NCBI RefSeq assembly: GCF_002043095.1
Contig: NZ_MVOC01000037.1
Span: 1-64,000, forward strand
Reading direction: 5' to 3'
Origin: Mycobacterium sp. AT1
GTDB taxonomy: Bacteria; Actinomycetota; Actinomycetes; Mycobacteriales; Mycobacteriaceae
DNA: 64,000 nt
This document shows positions 52,099 through 60,068 of this stretch, piece by piece; position 1 is the first letter of the stretch, and each line of letters starts with the position of its first letter. The notes beneath the pieces are model-generated. The model saw only the letters and a program-made list of their open reading frames with translations. It was not told the origin of the DNA and ran no database searches. The translations under genes were made by a program, and so were the position numbers.

Positions 52099-52887
52099 AT
52101 GGACCTCGGACTGCAAGGAAAGCGGGCACTGGTCTCCGGTGCCAGCGACGGCATCGGACTGGCCACCGCGGAACTGCTGGCCGAAGAGGGAGCCGATGTG
52201 GTCTTGGTGGCCCGCCGCGCCGACGCCCTGAACGAGGCATGCAGCTCGATCTCGGCCAAGACTGGCGTGAAGGCAGTGTCCGTGGTCGCGGACCTCACCG
52301 ACAAGACGGTGTTCGACTCGGTAATCGACAGTGCCGTCGACGAACTCGGCGGCTTGGACATCCTGATCAACAACGCTGGAGCCTCATCCTTCGGCGGCTT
52401 CGACGACCTCACCGACGAGCAGTGGGTCGCCGACATCAACCTCAAGTTGTTCGGCTTCATCCGCATGACGCGGGCGGCATTGCCGCACCTGCTCGAGAAC
52501 GGCAATGGGCGCATCGTCAACGTCGCGGGCAACTCCGGTAAGCAGGCGTTGGAATATCACATGCCCGGTGCCGCCGCCAACGCCGCGATCCTGAACTTCA
52601 GCAAGTCGCTGTCGCTGCAGGTTGGTGCCCGAGGCGTCATGATCAACACGGTGTGCCCGGGCCCGGTCCGGACCGCGCGGCTGGTCAAGCAGTTCGCCGC
52701 CAACGCCAAGGACTGGGATTGCACACCCGAAGAAGCCGAACGGCGTTACTTGGAGAACCTGCCGCTGTCCTTCATCCCCGGTGCGCGCGACATCGCCTAC
52801 TCGGTGGTGTTCCTGGCCTCGCCGCGGGCGGCCTACCTCAACGGGACCACCATCACCAATGATGGCGGAATCACCCGTGCCGTCTGA
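52099..52887 (+). CDS. Short-chain dehydrogenase/reductase-like protein with degenerate active site
   Basis: A 262-residue Rossmann-fold SDR. The cofactor loop SGASDGIG (13-20), NNAG (91-94) and the C-terminal NGTTITNDGG are normal. The catalytic segment is not: where YxxxK is expected the sequence reads GAAAN (residues 157-161), and the Ser of the tetrad is replaced around NVAGNSG. Y153 is nearby but has no Lys four residues later. It may bind NAD(P) and use other residues, or have lost redox activity. Its 3' end overlaps the next gene. Confidence 0.85.
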   Translation: MDLGLQGKRALVSGASDGIGLATAELLAEEGADVVLVARRADALNEACSSISAKTGVKAVSVVADLTDKTVFDSVIDSAVDELGGLDILINNAGASSFGGFDDLTDEQWVADINLKLFGFIRMTRAALPHLLENGNGRIVNVAGNSGKQALEYHMPGAAANAAILNFSKSLSLQVGARGVMINTVCPGPVRTARLVKQFAANAKDWDCTPEEAERRYLENLPLSFIPGARDIAYSVVFLASPRAAYLNGTTITNDGGITRAV

Positions 52888-53659
52888 CCGTTCGGCTGCG
52901 ACGGAACTGCGGGTGGCACGCATCGGGATGATCGTGCCTTCGTCCAACACCTGCGTGGAGCCCACGACGTACCGGATGCTTGGGGAGCGGGCCGACGTGA
53001 GCGTCCACTTCACCCGAATCCCGGTCACCCGGGTGGGTCTCGACGGCACCTCCGACGCCCAGTTCGCCACGACCGCAATGGAAGCGGCGGCGCTCCTGCT
53101 GGCCTCTGCCGACGTCGACGTGATCGCCTGGAACGGTACGGCGGGGTCTTGGCTGGGCTCCGCACATGACCGCGCGATCACCGAAGCCATTACCGCCGCG
53201 ACGGGCGTCCGGGCTGTCACCAGCACCCAGGCCCTGATGAAGGCGTTCGCAGTGCTGCGTGTGCGCAACGTCGGCATCGTCACCCCCTATCCGGACGACA
53301 TGAATGCCAAGATCGGTACGTGCTACCGCGACGAGGGCATCACGACGACCGCAGCACACGGTTTCGGTCTCACCGAGACCACCGACATCGCCCGGATCAG
53401 GCCCGAGGACTTGGTCGCACCCACCCGGCAGGTAGTGCAGAGCACGCCTGACGCGATCGCGTACGTGTGCACCAATCTTCACGGCGCAGGTGCCGTCGAG
53501 GGCGCTGAGGCCGAACTCGGTGTGCCCGTGATCGATTCGGTGGCGATCACGCTTGCGGCGTGCCTCGCAGTGGTGGGAGCCGGCCCCCTGGACCCTCGAT
53601 GGGCGCCTGACTTGGCGGGGAGCTTCGGGGTGACCAGTGCGGCTCCCAGCCGATCGTGA
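52862..53659 (+). CDS. Asp/Glu racemase superfamily protein, arylmalonate-decarboxylase-like
   Basis: A 265-residue protein starting GMIVPSSNTCVEP (from residue 22), the mark of the maleate isomerase/arylmalonate decarboxylase branch. Racemases and isomerases of this superfamily use two Cys. Here the first position is GT in IAWNGTAGSWLG (92-93), the same Gly-Thr pattern as arylmalonate decarboxylase, and only the second Cys, C203 in AYVCTNLHG, is conserved. ATG 52862 lies within the SDR gene; GTG 52877 is an alternative. Decarboxylase activity is inferred. Confidence 0.8.
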   Translation: MAESPVPSDRSAATELRVARIGMIVPSSNTCVEPTTYRMLGERADVSVHFTRIPVTRVGLDGTSDAQFATTAMEAAALLLASADVDVIAWNGTAGSWLGSAHDRAITEAITAATGVRAVTSTQALMKAFAVLRVRNVGIVTPYPDDMNAKIGTCYRDEGITTTAAHGFGLTETTDIARIRPEDLVAPTRQVVQSTPDAIAYVCTNLHGAGAVEGAEAELGVPVIDSVAITLAACLAVVGAGPLDPRWAPDLAGSFGVTSAAPSRS

Positions 53660-53866
53660 CGAAGCCAACCCATGGTGGCGCACGCTGCAAGGGCGACATC
53701 CCTCGTGAGCGCGACCTGAAGATGCAATGCGCGCAACGTATTTCGACACCTTGCCACCGGTCTGCCGGCAGGCGACCTCCTGTCGGGCGTGGCGGGATCT
53801 GGTGACCTTCGCAGCCGTACCTGCTGCGGCAACGAGTCATTGGCTGATTCGGATCGAATCTGCCCC

Positions 53867-53945
53867 GATTGTGCATGCGCACATTATGTGAGCTGGATCG
53901 CGTTGCACCGGGGCTATGGGTACAACCGCTTTGCCGCTCTAGCAT
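53867..53945 (+). promoter_or_regulatory. Regulatory region of the transporter gene matching that of the hydantoinase gene
   Basis: GATTGTGCATGCGCACA (53867-53883) contains TGTGC-N4-GCACA. Next come CGTTGCA (53901-53907), four bases, GGCTATGGGT (53912-53921), and a TAGCAT -10 candidate (53940-53945). The order, the 11-bp offset between the last two words and the 28-bp offset to the -10 match the hydantoinase promoter (29 bp there). The rest of the 319-bp gap 53660-53978 shows no gene. Confidence 0.6.
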
Positions 53946-53978
53946 TTTCGCTATGACCGGCACCTACCAGAGGACTAT

Positions 53979-55364
53979 ATGAACCCTTCAGTTCCTGCTG
54001 CAGCCACTGACCCCGCGGACGCGAAGTCACGTCGCCGTCGCACGATCGTTGCGAGCATGGTCGGCACCACGATTGAGTGGTATGACTTCAACATCTACGG
54101 AGCCGTCGCCGCCCTGGTGTTCGGCAAGATCTTCTTTCCCGACGTCGACCCCGCGGCGGGAACGCTGCTGGCGCTGGCGACATTCGGCGTCGGATTCGCT
54201 GCCCGCCCCATCGGCGGAATAATCTTCGGACACATCGGTGACCGCGTGGGACGCAAGGCGGCCCTGATCGCGACCATCATGATGATGGGTCTCGCAACAG
54301 TGGCCATTGGGCTGCTGCCCACCTACGACTCCATCGGCATCTGGGCGCCGGTGCTGTTGGTACTGTGTCGGCTCGTGCAAGGCATCGGTCTCGGTGGTGA
54401 ATGGGGCGGTGCGGTTCTGATGGTTGTGGAACAGGACGAATCCGCGGATAGTCGGGGGCGAGCCGGCAGCTGGATGCAATCCGCGTCGCCAATGGGTTTC
54501 CTCTTGGCCACGGCCACTTTGGCGGCGGTGAGTGCGCTGGTCACCGAGGAACAGTTCTTGTCCTGGGGTTGGCGCGTTCCATTCTTGCTAAGTGCGCCAC
54601 TGGTGTTGGTGGGCCTCCTGATTCGAGTGAAGGTCCTCGAATCCACCGTCTTCGTCCGAAATCAGGAGCAGCTCAAGGAGAAGGAGACCAAGGCCCCGAT
54701 CCTGCAAGTGCTGCGCCACGCACCGAAGATGATTCTGCTGGTCGTGTTCCTCGGGCTCGGTCAACAGGTCGCTTACTTCGTGATCAACGTGTTCTCGTTG
54801 TCCTACGTGACACAGCACACCGATATCTCGAAGGCAACCGTATTGAACGCCGTCGCCGTCGGCGCGGTCGTTCAGCTCTTGTCGATCCTGTACTTCGGAC
54901 GCCTCAGTGATCGTGTGGGACGCCGTATTCCGTTCTTCATCGGCGGGATCGGAATGGCGGTGTGGGCCTTCGCGGTGTACCCGCTGATGGGCACCGGCAA
55001 CTTTGCGCTCATGGTGCTCTCGGTGTCGGTCGCAATGGTGTTCCAAGGCGCAATGTATGGCGTTCTCGCGGCCTTCATCGCTGAGCTGTTCGACACGAGC
55101 TACCGGTACACCGGCGTCTCGCTCGGTTACATGCTCATCGGCGTCGTCGGCGGCGGTTTCGCGCCGTTGATCGCGTCGTCGCTACTGAACGTCACCGGTT
55201 CGGTGACGTCCGTCGCGATCTACATCTCGGCGGCATCCGTTTTGACACTCGTTGCCGCTTACTTTGCACCGGAAACCTCGAAGCGCGACCTCGACAACAT
55301 CGGCGACAACGGCACTGTCGGCGCGCCAAGGGAAGTTGATCGCGTGGCGCATACCGGGGGATGA
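53979..55364 (+). CDS. MFS transporter, metabolite:H+ symporter (MHS) type
   Basis: A 461-residue 12-helix transporter. The opening TIEWYDFNIYGAVAALVF and the loop 2-3 motif GHIGDRVGRKAAL are MHS-family marks, and GLGGEWGGAVLMVVEQ follows. Relatives carry carboxylates, betaines or hydantoins with protons. Its upstream region shares the operator and promoter words of the hydantoinase gene, which points to uptake of the compound degraded by the cluster. The specific substrate cannot be read from the sequence. Confidence 0.88.
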   Translation: MNPSVPAAATDPADAKSRRRRTIVASMVGTTIEWYDFNIYGAVAALVFGKIFFPDVDPAAGTLLALATFGVGFAARPIGGIIFGHIGDRVGRKAALIATIMMMGLATVAIGLLPTYDSIGIWAPVLLVLCRLVQGIGLGGEWGGAVLMVVEQDESADSRGRAGSWMQSASPMGFLLATATLAAVSALVTEEQFLSWGWRVPFLLSAPLVLVGLLIRVKVLESTVFVRNQEQLKEKETKAPILQVLRHAPKMILLVVFLGLGQQVAYFVINVFSLSYVTQHTDISKATVLNAVAVGAVVQLLSILYFGRLSDRVGRRIPFFIGGIGMAVWAFAVYPLMGTGNFALMVLSVSVAMVFQGAMYGVLAAFIAELFDTSYRYTGVSLGYMLIGVVGGGFAPLIASSLLNVTGSVTSVAIYISAASVLTLVAAYFAPETSKRDLDNIGDNGTVGAPREVDRVAHTGG

Positions 55365-55369
55365 CCCGC

Positions 55370-56107
55370 TTAGGGCAAACTCGGTTGGCGTGAGTTTGCC
55401 GTGGGCGGTGGGGGGCCGATGTCGAGGAGCTGCTCGAAGAACCCGCCGAAGCCACCTTGCCGGTCGACGAGGTGCACCTCGAGGATCCAATGACACTCCT
55501 GGCCCGCCGAGTCGGTGCGGCGCATCGGGTCGGGGTTCGCCGCGGCGATGTAGCTCGCCATCTCGTCGCCGCTGATGCGCACGTGCGGGAACTCGCCGAC
55601 CAGATGGCCGACGTGCTCGCCCACGTGATCCCAGCCGGCGTCGCGAATCAGTCCGAGCACGTGGGCGTACAACTGCGCCCCCGTGACGTCGGGGTGCGCC
55701 TCGAAGTACTCCCGGCCGGCCGCCCAGATCCGCGGAAGGTCGTCGGCGAGCCGATGCTTGGCGGGGTCGTCGCCAAGGACGTAGGTCCGGCCGAAGTCGG
55801 CCTCCCAGTCGGCGAAGATGGGACCGAAGTCGAGGAACACGATGTCGTCGGCCCCGATCACGCGCTCGGGAGGGTTCTCGGCGTACGGCTCCATGGTGTT
55901 GGCGCCGGCGCGCACGATGCGCTTGTGCCAGAACTTCCTGACCCCGAGGAGCTCGTCGGCGAGCTCGCGGATCTGGTCGCTCAGCTGGCGTTCGCCGACG
56001 CCGGGCACGATCAGCCCGCGCGCCACCACCTCGTCGAAGAGAGTGTTGGCCTTGCGTTCGGCGTCGCGAAGGGCGTCGACCCGGGATTGCTCGACTGCTG
56101 CGTTCAT
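55370..56107 (-). CDS. M24-family metallopeptidase (Xaa-Pro aminopeptidase-like)
   Basis: A 245-residue pita-bread fold protein. Metal ligand motifs are FLDFGPIFADWEADFGRTY (two Asp), the His in EHVGHLVGEFPH, and the Glu pair in WILEVHLVD and GGFFEQLL. It is shorter than full Xaa-Pro dipeptidases because the N-terminal creatinase domain is missing. It may be a dipeptidase or a creatinase-like hydrolase. It is convergent with the transporter gene and lies just downstream of the response-regulator gene. Confidence 0.82.
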   Translation of the reverse strand: MNAAVEQSRVDALRDAERKANTLFDEVVARGLIVPGVGERQLSDQIRELADELLGVRKFWHKRIVRAGANTMEPYAENPPERVIGADDIVFLDFGPIFADWEADFGRTYVLGDDPAKHRLADDLPRIWAAGREYFEAHPDVTGAQLYAHVLGLIRDAGWDHVGEHVGHLVGEFPHVRISGDEMASYIAAANPDPMRRTDSAGQECHWILEVHLVDRQGGFGGFFEQLLDIGPPPPTANSRQPSLP

Positions 56108-56111
56108 CGCC

Positions 56112-56795
56112 CTATTCTGCGCGGCGAGCCCGGTAGCGGCGCTCGGGCCTGCCCGCGCCGTACTGCAGACGCAGCTCGAGGGCGCCTACGCCGAGGAAGT
56201 GCTCGAGATACCGGCGCGCGCTGACCCGCGAAATGCCCACCAGCTCAGCGCATTCCGCGGAAGACACCTCACCGGCGGCCCGCGCGGCGTCGAGCACCAA
56301 CTGTCCCGTCACCTTCCCGAGCCCCTTGGGTAGCGCGTCGTCGGAGGTGGCTCCCGCCGCGCCGCCCTGGCTTCCGAACAAGGAGTCGATGAGGGACTGG
56401 TCGGCTCCCGTTTCCGAGGACAGCGCGTCGGCGCGAGCGGCGAAGGCTTCCAGCTTGGCCTGCAGCTGGGGAAACTCGAACGGCTTGATCAGGTAGTCGG
56501 CCGCGCCGCCGTCGAGCGCCCCGCTGACGGTGTCGAGTTCGCGGGCCGCGGTGATCATGATGACGCCGACGGCATCACCGGCCGACCGGAGCCGTTTGAG
56601 CACGTCCAAACCCGTCATGTCGGGCAGGTACACGTCGAGCAGGATGAGATCGGGGTGCAGGGCGCCGGCCATCTCGAGGGCCTCCGCACCGCTCCGCGCG
56701 GCACCCACCGTGGTGAAGCCGTCGACGCGGTCGACGAACTTGCGGTGGATCTCGGCGACCATGAAGTCGTCGTCGACGACGAGCACGTCACGCAT
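56112..56795 (-). CDS. CitB/DctR-type response regulator
   Basis: A 227-residue two-component regulator. The receiver (1-120) has the acidic pocket VVDDD, phospho-acceptor D54 in LLDVYLPDM, and K in LIKPF. The C-terminal helix-turn-helix (AECAELVGISRVSARRYLEHFLGVG) matches CitB/DcuR/DctR regulators. Its gene starts inside the end of the kinase gene. It is expected to control the divergent tctCBA operon, as CitB does in Corynebacterium glutamicum. Confidence 0.9.
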   Translation of the reverse strand: MRDVLVVDDDFMVAEIHRKFVDRVDGFTTVGAARSGAEALEMAGALHPDLILLDVYLPDMTGLDVLKRLRSAGDAVGVIMITAARELDTVSGALDGGAADYLIKPFEFPQLQAKLEAFAARADALSSETGADQSLIDSLFGSQGGAAGATSDDALPKGLGKVTGQLVLDAARAAGEVSSAECAELVGISRVSARRYLEHFLGVGALELRLQYGAGRPERRYRARRAE

Positions 56796-58449
56796 GGTCG
56801 GCCAGCCGTGCCGGCGGAAGGTTCACCCGGAAGCACGCCCCGCCGGACGGTGCGTCGGTCACGTCGACCGTGCCGCCCAGTTGCGCGCTCACCAGGCGGA
56901 CGAGCGCCAAGCCGATGCCGCGTCCGCCGGGAACGTCGGGTTTGGAGGTGACGCCCCTGGCGAAGATCTCCTCCCGAAGATGCTCGGGCACACCGGGTCC
57001 CGAGTCGGTGACCGTCACGGTCATCCCCTCTGCGTCGTCGAGGTGGACGGTCACCCGCGCCTCGGGTGAACCCTCGGACACGTCGACCGCATTGTCGATG
57101 AGGTTACCCAGCAGGGTGATCACGTCGGTCGAGAGCGCGGGGTCCAGGGCCGACAGGTGCGAGTCGCCGTCGATGGTCAGGGCCACGCCGCTTTCGGCGG
57201 CCAGGGACGTCTTCGCGATCAACAGTGCCGCGACGGCAGGGTCGGAGACGAGTTGGGTTACCGCGTCGCTGATCTCGGCACGTCGGCGGGTCAGGGCGCC
57301 GACGAAGTCGTGGACGGAGTCGTACTCGCCAAGCTGCACCAGCCCCGAGATGGTGTGCAGCTGGTTGGCGAATTCGTGGGTCTGGGCGCGCAGGGTGTCG
57401 GTCACGCTCTTGTGCGACGACAGCTGGCCCTGCATGGACGCCAACTCGGTGCTGTCACGCATGGTGGTGACGGTGCCGATCCGCCTGCCCTGGCTGGTCG
57501 CAGCGCGCCGGTTCAGCGCCAACACCCGGGTGCGGGTGACGATCACGACATCGGACTGTCCGTCGCCGCCGGACGACAAGAACTCCTTGACCGCTGGGTC
57601 GAGGTCGACGTCGTCGATCCGACGTCCCACGGCGCCGGCAGTCACGTCGAGCAATGCCTGCGCGCTGTCGTTGAGCACCGTGATCACGCCGTCGTTGTTC
57701 ACGGCGACCACACCTTCTCGAATGCTGTGCAACAACGCTTCTCGATGTTCGGCGAGGCTGGCGATCTCGGCGATCTCCAGCCCGCGGGTCTGCCGTTTGA
57801 TGCGGCGCGACAGCAGCCAGGACGCCATCGTCCCCAGCGCGGCGCCGAGTCCGAGGTACACGAGAAGCCGCTCGCCAGCACCGCTGAGCAGCTGCCACAC
57901 CGACGGGTAGCGCTCGGACACCGACACGACGGCCAATACGACCCCGTTGATGTCGTTGATGGGGACTTGGCCCGCCAGGCTGTGCACGCCGTCGATGTCG
58001 AGATCGCCGAACCAAGCGCGGCCCCGGGGGGCGCCGCTGCCGGTCATGTCGAGCGTCCGCCCGATGCGCGACGGATCCGAGGAGACCCTGACGACTCCCG
58101 CTGGGTCGGCGATCTCGGCGACCCCCGCGCCCGACAGGGCGACGGCGCGGTCGACGTCGGGGGCCAGGATCTGCGCGGCGAACGGATCGGCGAATCGTTC
58201 GCGGACGATCGGCGTCGACGCGAGGTTCTCCGCGACCGCGATCATCCGTTGTCCGCGGACGTCGCGGAACTCGTCGGTGGACTGGGTGACCGACACGGCG
58301 GCGACGGCAGCCAGCACGATGGCGATCACGACCAACTGGAAGACCAGGAACTGACCGGCAAGGCTGCGGGTACTACGCGTGGCTCCGTCGGCGCGGGCAG
58401 ACGTGGCGCGTCGCCCCAGACGTCTCGCAGGTGATCGCAACGACCACAA
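56788..58449 (-). CDS. CitA/DcuS-type sensor histidine kinase
   Basis: A 553-residue sensor. Two transmembrane helices (about 33-54 and 190-213) flank an extracytoplasmic PAS-like (PDC/CitA) domain. A cytoplasmic PAS domain (about 230-330) follows, then the H-box LRAQTHEFANQLHTI with H358, and the ATPase domain with N (DNAVDVS), TDSGPGVP and GRGIGLAL. The architecture is that of citrate or C4-dicarboxylate sensors. It uses a TTG start with AAAGGAAG in front. ATP-kinase and regulator genes overlap. Confidence 0.9.
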   Translation of the reverse strand: MWSLRSPARRLGRRATSARADGATRSTRSLAGQFLVFQLVVIAIVLAAVAAVSVTQSTDEFRDVRGQRMIAVAENLASTPIVRERFADPFAAQILAPDVDRAVALSGAGVAEIADPAGVVRVSSDPSRIGRTLDMTGSGAPRGRAWFGDLDIDGVHSLAGQVPINDINGVVLAVVSVSERYPSVWQLLSGAGERLLVYLGLGAALGTMASWLLSRRIKRQTRGLEIAEIASLAEHREALLHSIREGVVAVNNDGVITVLNDSAQALLDVTAGAVGRRIDDVDLDPAVKEFLSSGGDGQSDVVIVTRTRVLALNRRAATSQGRRIGTVTTMRDSTELASMQGQLSSHKSVTDTLRAQTHEFANQLHTISGLVQLGEYDSVHDFVGALTRRRAEISDAVTQLVSDPAVAALLIAKTSLAAESGVALTIDGDSHLSALDPALSTDVITLLGNLIDNAVDVSEGSPEARVTVHLDDAEGMTVTVTDSGPGVPEHLREEIFARGVTSKPDVPGGRGIGLALVRLVSAQLGGTVDVTDAPSGGACFRVNLPPARLADHA

Positions 58450-58468
58450 CTTCCTTTGCGTTCGAAAG

Positions 58469-58484
58469 AGTGACCTGTGTCACC
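58469..58484. promoter_or_regulatory. Crp-like site between the kinase gene and tctC
   Basis: GTGA-CCTGTG-TCAC at 58470-58483 is a symmetric Crp/GlxR-type palindrome in the 87-bp gap between the divergent genes, although the outermost bases (A and C) differ from the ideal T and A. In Corynebacterium the cAMP regulator GlxR acts on the matching citrate-uptake genes, so carbon-status control is plausible. Confidence 0.5.
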
Positions 58485-58536
58485 TAGGGGGTCCAGTATT
58501 GCTGAGCATCACACTCAAGCGAATTGGGACGACCCT

Positions 58537-59535
58537 ATGAGAGCACGACCTCCGAGAACGACGCGCATTCTCGCGTTCCTGATCAGCCTTGCGCTCGCGG
58601 CCGCGTTCGCGACCGGCTGCGGGGTGACGCGCGGCAACGACGACTCCGGCCTGCACCGGCTGCGGATGATGGTGCCCAACAGCCCCGGCGGCGGGTATGA
58701 CCTGACCGCGCGCACCGCCGTGAAGATCATGGAGGACGACGACATCACCGGTCGCGTCGAGGTGTTCAACGTCATCGGCGCTGGCGGCACCGTCGCCATG
58801 GCCCGGCTGATGAACGAGAAGGGCAACGGCGACCTCATGATGATGATGGGGCTCGGCGTCGTCGGCGCGGTGTACACCAACGGGTCCAGCGCGCTGGCCA
58901 CCAACGCGACCGCGCTCGCGAAGGTCGTCGAGGAGCAGGAAGGCATCCTGGTGCCCGCCGACTCCCCGTTCAAGACGATGGCCGACTTCGTCGCGGCGTG
59001 GAAGGCCGATCCGGCCAAGGTCACCATCGGCGGTGGTTCGTCGCCGGGCGGGCCCGACCACCTGTTCCCGATGGAGACCGCACGCGCCGTTGGCGTCGAC
59101 CCCAAGAAGGTCAACTTCGTCTCCTACGACGGCGGCGGCGACCTGCTCACCGCGCTGCTCGGGCAGAAGATCGCCGCGGGCACTTCGGGTCTCGGCGAGT
59201 ACGTCGACCAGATCGAGGCCGGTCAGGTCCGGGTTCTCGCCGTCTCCGGCGACAAGCGCGTAGAAGGCGTCGACGCGCCGACGCTGAAGGAAGCCGGAGT
59301 CAACCTCACCTTCACCAACTGGCGTGGCGTCCTGGCGCCGCCGGACATCTCGGAGGAGTCCAAACAGGTGCTCGTCAAGACGCTCGAAGAATTGCATGCC
59401 ACCGACGCTTGGAAGGAGGCCCTGGTGAAGAACGGTTGGAGCGACGCGTTCATGACCGGAGCACCGTTCGAACAGTTCCTCAAGGATCAGGACCAACGCG
59501 TCTCGACGACGTTGACCGAGCTGGGGCTGCTATGA
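58537..59535 (+). CDS. tctC: Tripartite tricarboxylate transporter substrate-binding lipoprotein TctC
   Basis: A 332-residue extracytoplasmic binding protein. The signal peptide ends in the lipobox FATGC, so it is a lipoprotein. NSPGGGYDLTART contacts carboxylates in the TctC family, and 'GGGSSPGGPDHLF' and VSYDGGGDLLTALLGQ are typical. It delivers a tricarboxylate or related acid to TctAB. The ATG is at 58537; no ribosome-binding site is strong. The start of tctB overlaps the stop. Confidence 0.9.
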   Translation: MRARPPRTTRILAFLISLALAAAFATGCGVTRGNDDSGLHRLRMMVPNSPGGGYDLTARTAVKIMEDDDITGRVEVFNVIGAGGTVAMARLMNEKGNGDLMMMMGLGVVGAVYTNGSSALATNATALAKVVEEQEGILVPADSPFKTMADFVAAWKADPAKVTIGGGSSPGGPDHLFPMETARAVGVDPKKVNFVSYDGGGDLLTALLGQKIAAGTSGLGEYVDQIEAGQVRVLAVSGDKRVEGVDAPTLKEAGVNLTFTNWRGVLAPPDISEESKQVLVKTLEELHATDAWKEALVKNGWSDAFMTGAPFEQFLKDQDQRVSTTLTELGLL

Positions 59536-60068
59536 CCGAGCCGATCGAGAAGCCGGCGGAGCAGCCGGTGACGACGCAGGAGCCCACCGTCGACCGGGCG
59601 CAGTACCTGGTGTGTGCGGTGCTGGTGTTGGTCGGCGCGTTCATCATCTACGACGCGCTCAACCTTCCCGGGGGCTTCGCCAAGGTGGATCCCGTTGGGC
59701 CACGGCTGTTCCCGATGATCATCGGGATCGGATTGTTGGTGATGGCCGCCATCCTGGCGATCGTCATCCCGCGCGGTTCGAAGGGTGAGGCGGATGCGGG
59801 GGAGGACATCGACCCGGATCGACCCAGTGACTGGCGCACCGTCGGTCTGCTGGTGGCGATCTTCGTGGCCACGATCCTGCTCGTCATGCCGCTGGGCTGG
59901 GCGATCACCGGCGCTCTGATGTTCGCCGCGTGCGCAACGGTTCTCGGCAGCAAGCACTACGTGCGCAACATCGTGATCGGCGCGGTGCTGAGCACCGCCA
60001 GCTTCTACGCGTTCTACTCGGGGCTCGGAATTCCGCTGCCCGCAGGCATTCTGGATGGGATTCTCTGA
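59532..60068 (+). CDS. tctB: Tripartite tricarboxylate transporter small membrane subunit TctB
   Basis: A 178-residue protein with four hydrophobic helices (residues about 25-42, 58-78, 105-125, 130-170) and the 'DPVGPRLFPMIIG' motif of TctB. It is the small membrane subunit, poorly conserved in sequence but fixed by position between tctC and tctA. ATGA overlap with tctC and TGATG overlap with tctA couple all three. Confidence 0.88.
   Translation: MTEPIEKPAEQPVTTQEPTVDRAQYLVCAVLVLVGAFIIYDALNLPGGFAKVDPVGPRLFPMIIGIGLLVMAAILAIVIPRGSKGEADAGEDIDPDRPSDWRTVGLLVAIFVATILLVMPLGWAITGALMFAACATVLGSKHYVRNIVIGAVLSTASFYAFYSGLGIPLPAGILDGIL

Noticed and set aside
53479..53963. Minus-strand frames in the gap before the transporter gene
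   Set aside because: They overlap the racemase-like gene end and the regulatory words; no motifs.
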